Origin: Lentzea sp. NBRC 102530 | Lineage (GTDB): Bacteria; Actinomycetota; Actinomycetes; Mycobacteriales; Pseudonocardiaceae | DNA: 64,000 nt | Direction: 5' to 3' | Assembly: GCF_030269365.1 (NCBI RefSeq) | Contig: NZ_BSTF01000004.1 | Coordinates: 186,001-250,000 of the forward strand | Shown: positions 62,488 to 64,000 of the stretch, piece after piece | Layout of the letters: the number at the start of each line of letters is the position of its first letter | How positions within the stretch are numbered: the stretch's first letter is position 1 | Notes under the pieces: model-generated | Databases searched by the model: none | Told to the model about the DNA's origin: nothing | What the model saw: the letters and a program-made list of their open reading frames with translations, nothing else | Translations under genes and position numbers: made by a program

Positions 62488-64000
62488 TCAGTTCACGCAG
62501 CGCACGCCGTCTGCGGAGATGGGCGGAGGGGCCGCGGGGTCAGCCGGTTGCTGACGAGCACCATCCAGGGCGAGCACTCCGGACCCGGCGAAACCCTGCG
62601 ATCCGGGACCCGAGTAGTCCGAGCCGAGGAACACGCGGGCCGCGCCGGCGGGCACGTTCACGTCCTCCTCGACCTTCACGCCGCCGAGCGCCTCGGAGAC
62701 CGCGTTCGCGCCCGCCTCGCCGCCCTTGCCGTACCGGACGACGGACTTCGACAGGGCGTCTGCGTTGCCGGTCTGGCCGCCGGTGAAGCCCTTCGCGACG
62801 AGCGACTCGAGCACCGTGGCCGCGAGACCCGCCTGGCCGGAGGCGTTGCGGACGTCGACGGTGACCGAGGCCTTGTTGAACGCCGGGTCGGCGGGGGCGT
62901 TCGACGCGGGCGCCTTGCCGAGGTTCTTGACGAACGTCTTGACCTCGGCGGCGTCCACCTCGACCGCCGAGCCGTCCTCGGGCGTCTCCAGGTCCGGCCT
63001 GCCGGTCGGGATCGTCTGGAACGTCATGTTGCCGCCCGTCATGTCCTTCATCTGCAGGGCGAACTTGGTGATGTCCCAGCCGTCGTCGAGCACGATCGCG
63101 CCGCTGACGGCCTTGATCATGTCGTTGCGCTTGGTGCTGTCGGTGAGCACGCCCGCCGACAGCATCTTCTTGGCCAGGCCCGCCATGAAGACCTGCTGGC
63201 GCACGACGCGGTCGAGGTCGCCCATCGGCAGGCCGTGGCGCTGCCGGACGAACGCGAGCGCGTTCTTGCCCTCGATGGTCTGCTGGCCCGCCGGGAAGTT
63301 CGCGCCGGAGAAGCTGTCGCGCACCTTGGTGTTGAGGCAGACGTCGATGCCGCCGATGGCCTTGGTGATCTCGTAGAAGCCGACCAGGTTGACCTCGGCG
63401 TAGTGGTCGATCGTCGCGCCGGTCAGGTCCTGGATGGTCTCGATGAGGTTGTTCGCGCCCGCCTTGCGCGACTCCATCTCGATCTCCGGCCCCTGCTTGC
63501 CGCTGCCCTGGAGCTTCTCGGCCGCCTGGTTCTTGGCGTAGCCGTAGGCGGAGTTGATCTTGTGCCGCCCGAACCCGCCCGCGATCTTCACGTAGGAGTC
63601 GCGCGGGAACGAGACGGCGTACGCCTTGCCGCTGTCGTTCGGGATGTGCAGCAGGATCAGCGTGTCGGTGTTGAAACCGCCGTCGTCGCTGCCGCCCGCC
63701 TGCAGTTCGTTGAGGATCTCCTGCGGCAGCGGGTTGCCCTTGGAGTCGGTGCGGCTGTCCATGCCGACGAGCAGGATGTCGATCGCGCCGTCGGCGGGCT
63801 TCTCGCCGGCGTCGGCGAGGTTCAGGTCCTGCTTGGTGAGACCGTCGGTCAGCGCCGTCAGGTTCTGCCACGCGATGCCGGTGACCAGCAGGATCGTGGC
63901 GGACAGCATGCTCAGGAAGATCTTGGCGCCGGTGGACGCGCCGCGCTGGGCGCCGCTCGGCCTGCGGGCGGGCGCGGGCCTGGGGCGCGGACGGGGCGCG
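62488..64000 (-). CDS. LytR-CpsA-Psr (LCP) cell-wall ligase, 5' end cut by window edge
   Basis: This LCP-family protein attaches anionic or arabinogalactan-type polymers to peptidoglycan. The visible part is 503 codons, open to the window end. It starts with a Pro/Arg-rich cytoplasmic segment, then a TM helix (I-F-L-S-M-L-S-A-T-I-L-L-V). The LCP domain has D-I-L-L-V-G-M-D-S-R-T, F-P-R-D-S-Y-V and R-Q-R-H-G-L-P-M-G-D-L-D-R-V-V-R-Q. A LytR_C-type domain (V-D-V-R-N-A-S-G-Q-A-G-L-A) follows. The real start is outside the window. Confidence 0.93.
   Translation of the reverse strand, partial: APRPRPRPAPARRPSGAQRGASTGAKIFLSMLSATILLVTGIAWQNLTALTDGLTKQDLNLADAGEKPADGAIDILLVGMDSRTDSKGNPLPQEILNELQAGGSDDGGFNTDTLILLHIPNDSGKAYAVSFPRDSYVKIAGGFGRHKINSAYGYAKNQAAEKLQGSGKQGPEIEMESRKAGANNLIETIQDLTGATIDHYAEVNLVGFYEITKAIGGIDVCLNTKVRDSFSGANFPAGQQTIEGKNALAFVRQRHGLPMGDLDRVVRQQVFMAGLAKKMLSAGVLTDSTKRNDMIKAVSGAIVLDDGWDITKFALQMKDMTGGNMTFQTIPTGRPDLETPEDGSAVEVDAAEVKTFVKNLGKAPASNAPADPAFNKASVTVDVRNASGQAGLAATVLESLVAKGFTGGQTGNADALSKSVVRYGKGGEAGANAVSEALGGVKVEEDVNVPAGAARVFLGSDYSGPGSQGFAGSGVLALDGARQQPADPAAPPPISADGVRCVN

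Overview
The window looks like the chromosome of a high-GC actinomycete, most likely a member of the Pseudonocardiaceae (Lentzea/Saccharothrix-like). The evidence is the roughly 70 % GC sequence, many GTG starts, 1-4 nt stop/start overlaps, an LCP protein, MurT/GatD, LAxTG-type surface proteins, and a gene order resembling the Mycobacterium tuberculosis Rv1329c-Rv1341 neighbourhood (dinG, pncB, clpS, DUF2017, P1 peptidase, mec, cysO, cysM, rhomboid, murI, metallo-beta-lactamase, rph, rdgB). The taxon is an inference from gene content, not from a marker gene.

Layout. 1-4.96 kb: a LacI-controlled alpha-glucoside uptake operon (binding protein, two permeases, GH13 glucosidase cut by the window edge). 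5.0-10.25 kb: an accessory block of slightly lower GC. It holds two small proteins that share the motif V-x-W-F-R-R-x-P-T-G-G at the same residue positions, a HExxH protein of the type linked to peptide modification, two 2-TM proteins with soluble domains, an FCD/GntR regulator and a 50-residue membrane peptide. This is the best candidate for an undescribed (RiPP-like) system. 10.3-12.4 kb: a Thr-rich LAxTG surface protein, an aminoglycoside-phosphotransferase-like kinase and a DUF305 lipoprotein. 12.5-17.7 kb: ctaD, serB, a two-part Pth2 and a phospholipase-D protein. 17.7-19.5 kb: two paralogous glyoxalase-fold proteins around a PadR pair. 19.5-23.9 kb: a DinG helicase, a Cys/Gly/Ser-tailed membrane protein, a nucleotidyltransferase and BioY.

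23.9-29.1 kb: an exosortase surface-protein locus (glycosyltransferase, exosortase, sorted substrate, small LAxTG membrane protein, UDP-GlcNAc 2-epimerase, secreted protein). 29.1-42.8 kb: the conserved actinobacterial block from NAD salvage through Mec-CysO-CysM cysteine synthesis to murI, rph and rdgB, interrupted by a LuxR-type regulator with an SMP-30 gene and by OsmC/DUF2231 genes. 42.8-46.1 kb: an NLR-like NACHT protein, a probable anti-phage gene with a TTA third codon, directly behind an SMR transporter. 46.4-53.5 kb: a peroxiredoxin, a lipoprotein, redox enzymes, a serine hydrolase, a 670-bp repeat-rich spacer containing a strong nested hairpin element, DedA, and a zinc-finger/NB-ARC protein beside an unusual tRNA(UAG) with a short variable loop.

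53.6-59.9 kb: DUF3618, TetR, methyltransferase, carboxylesterase, alcohol dehydrogenase and Baeyer-Villiger-type monooxygenase genes, the last divergent from a TetR regulator across a clear double palindrome. 59.9-64 kb: GatD/MurT (lipid II amidation), an XRE regulator and an LCP cell-wall ligase cut by the window end.
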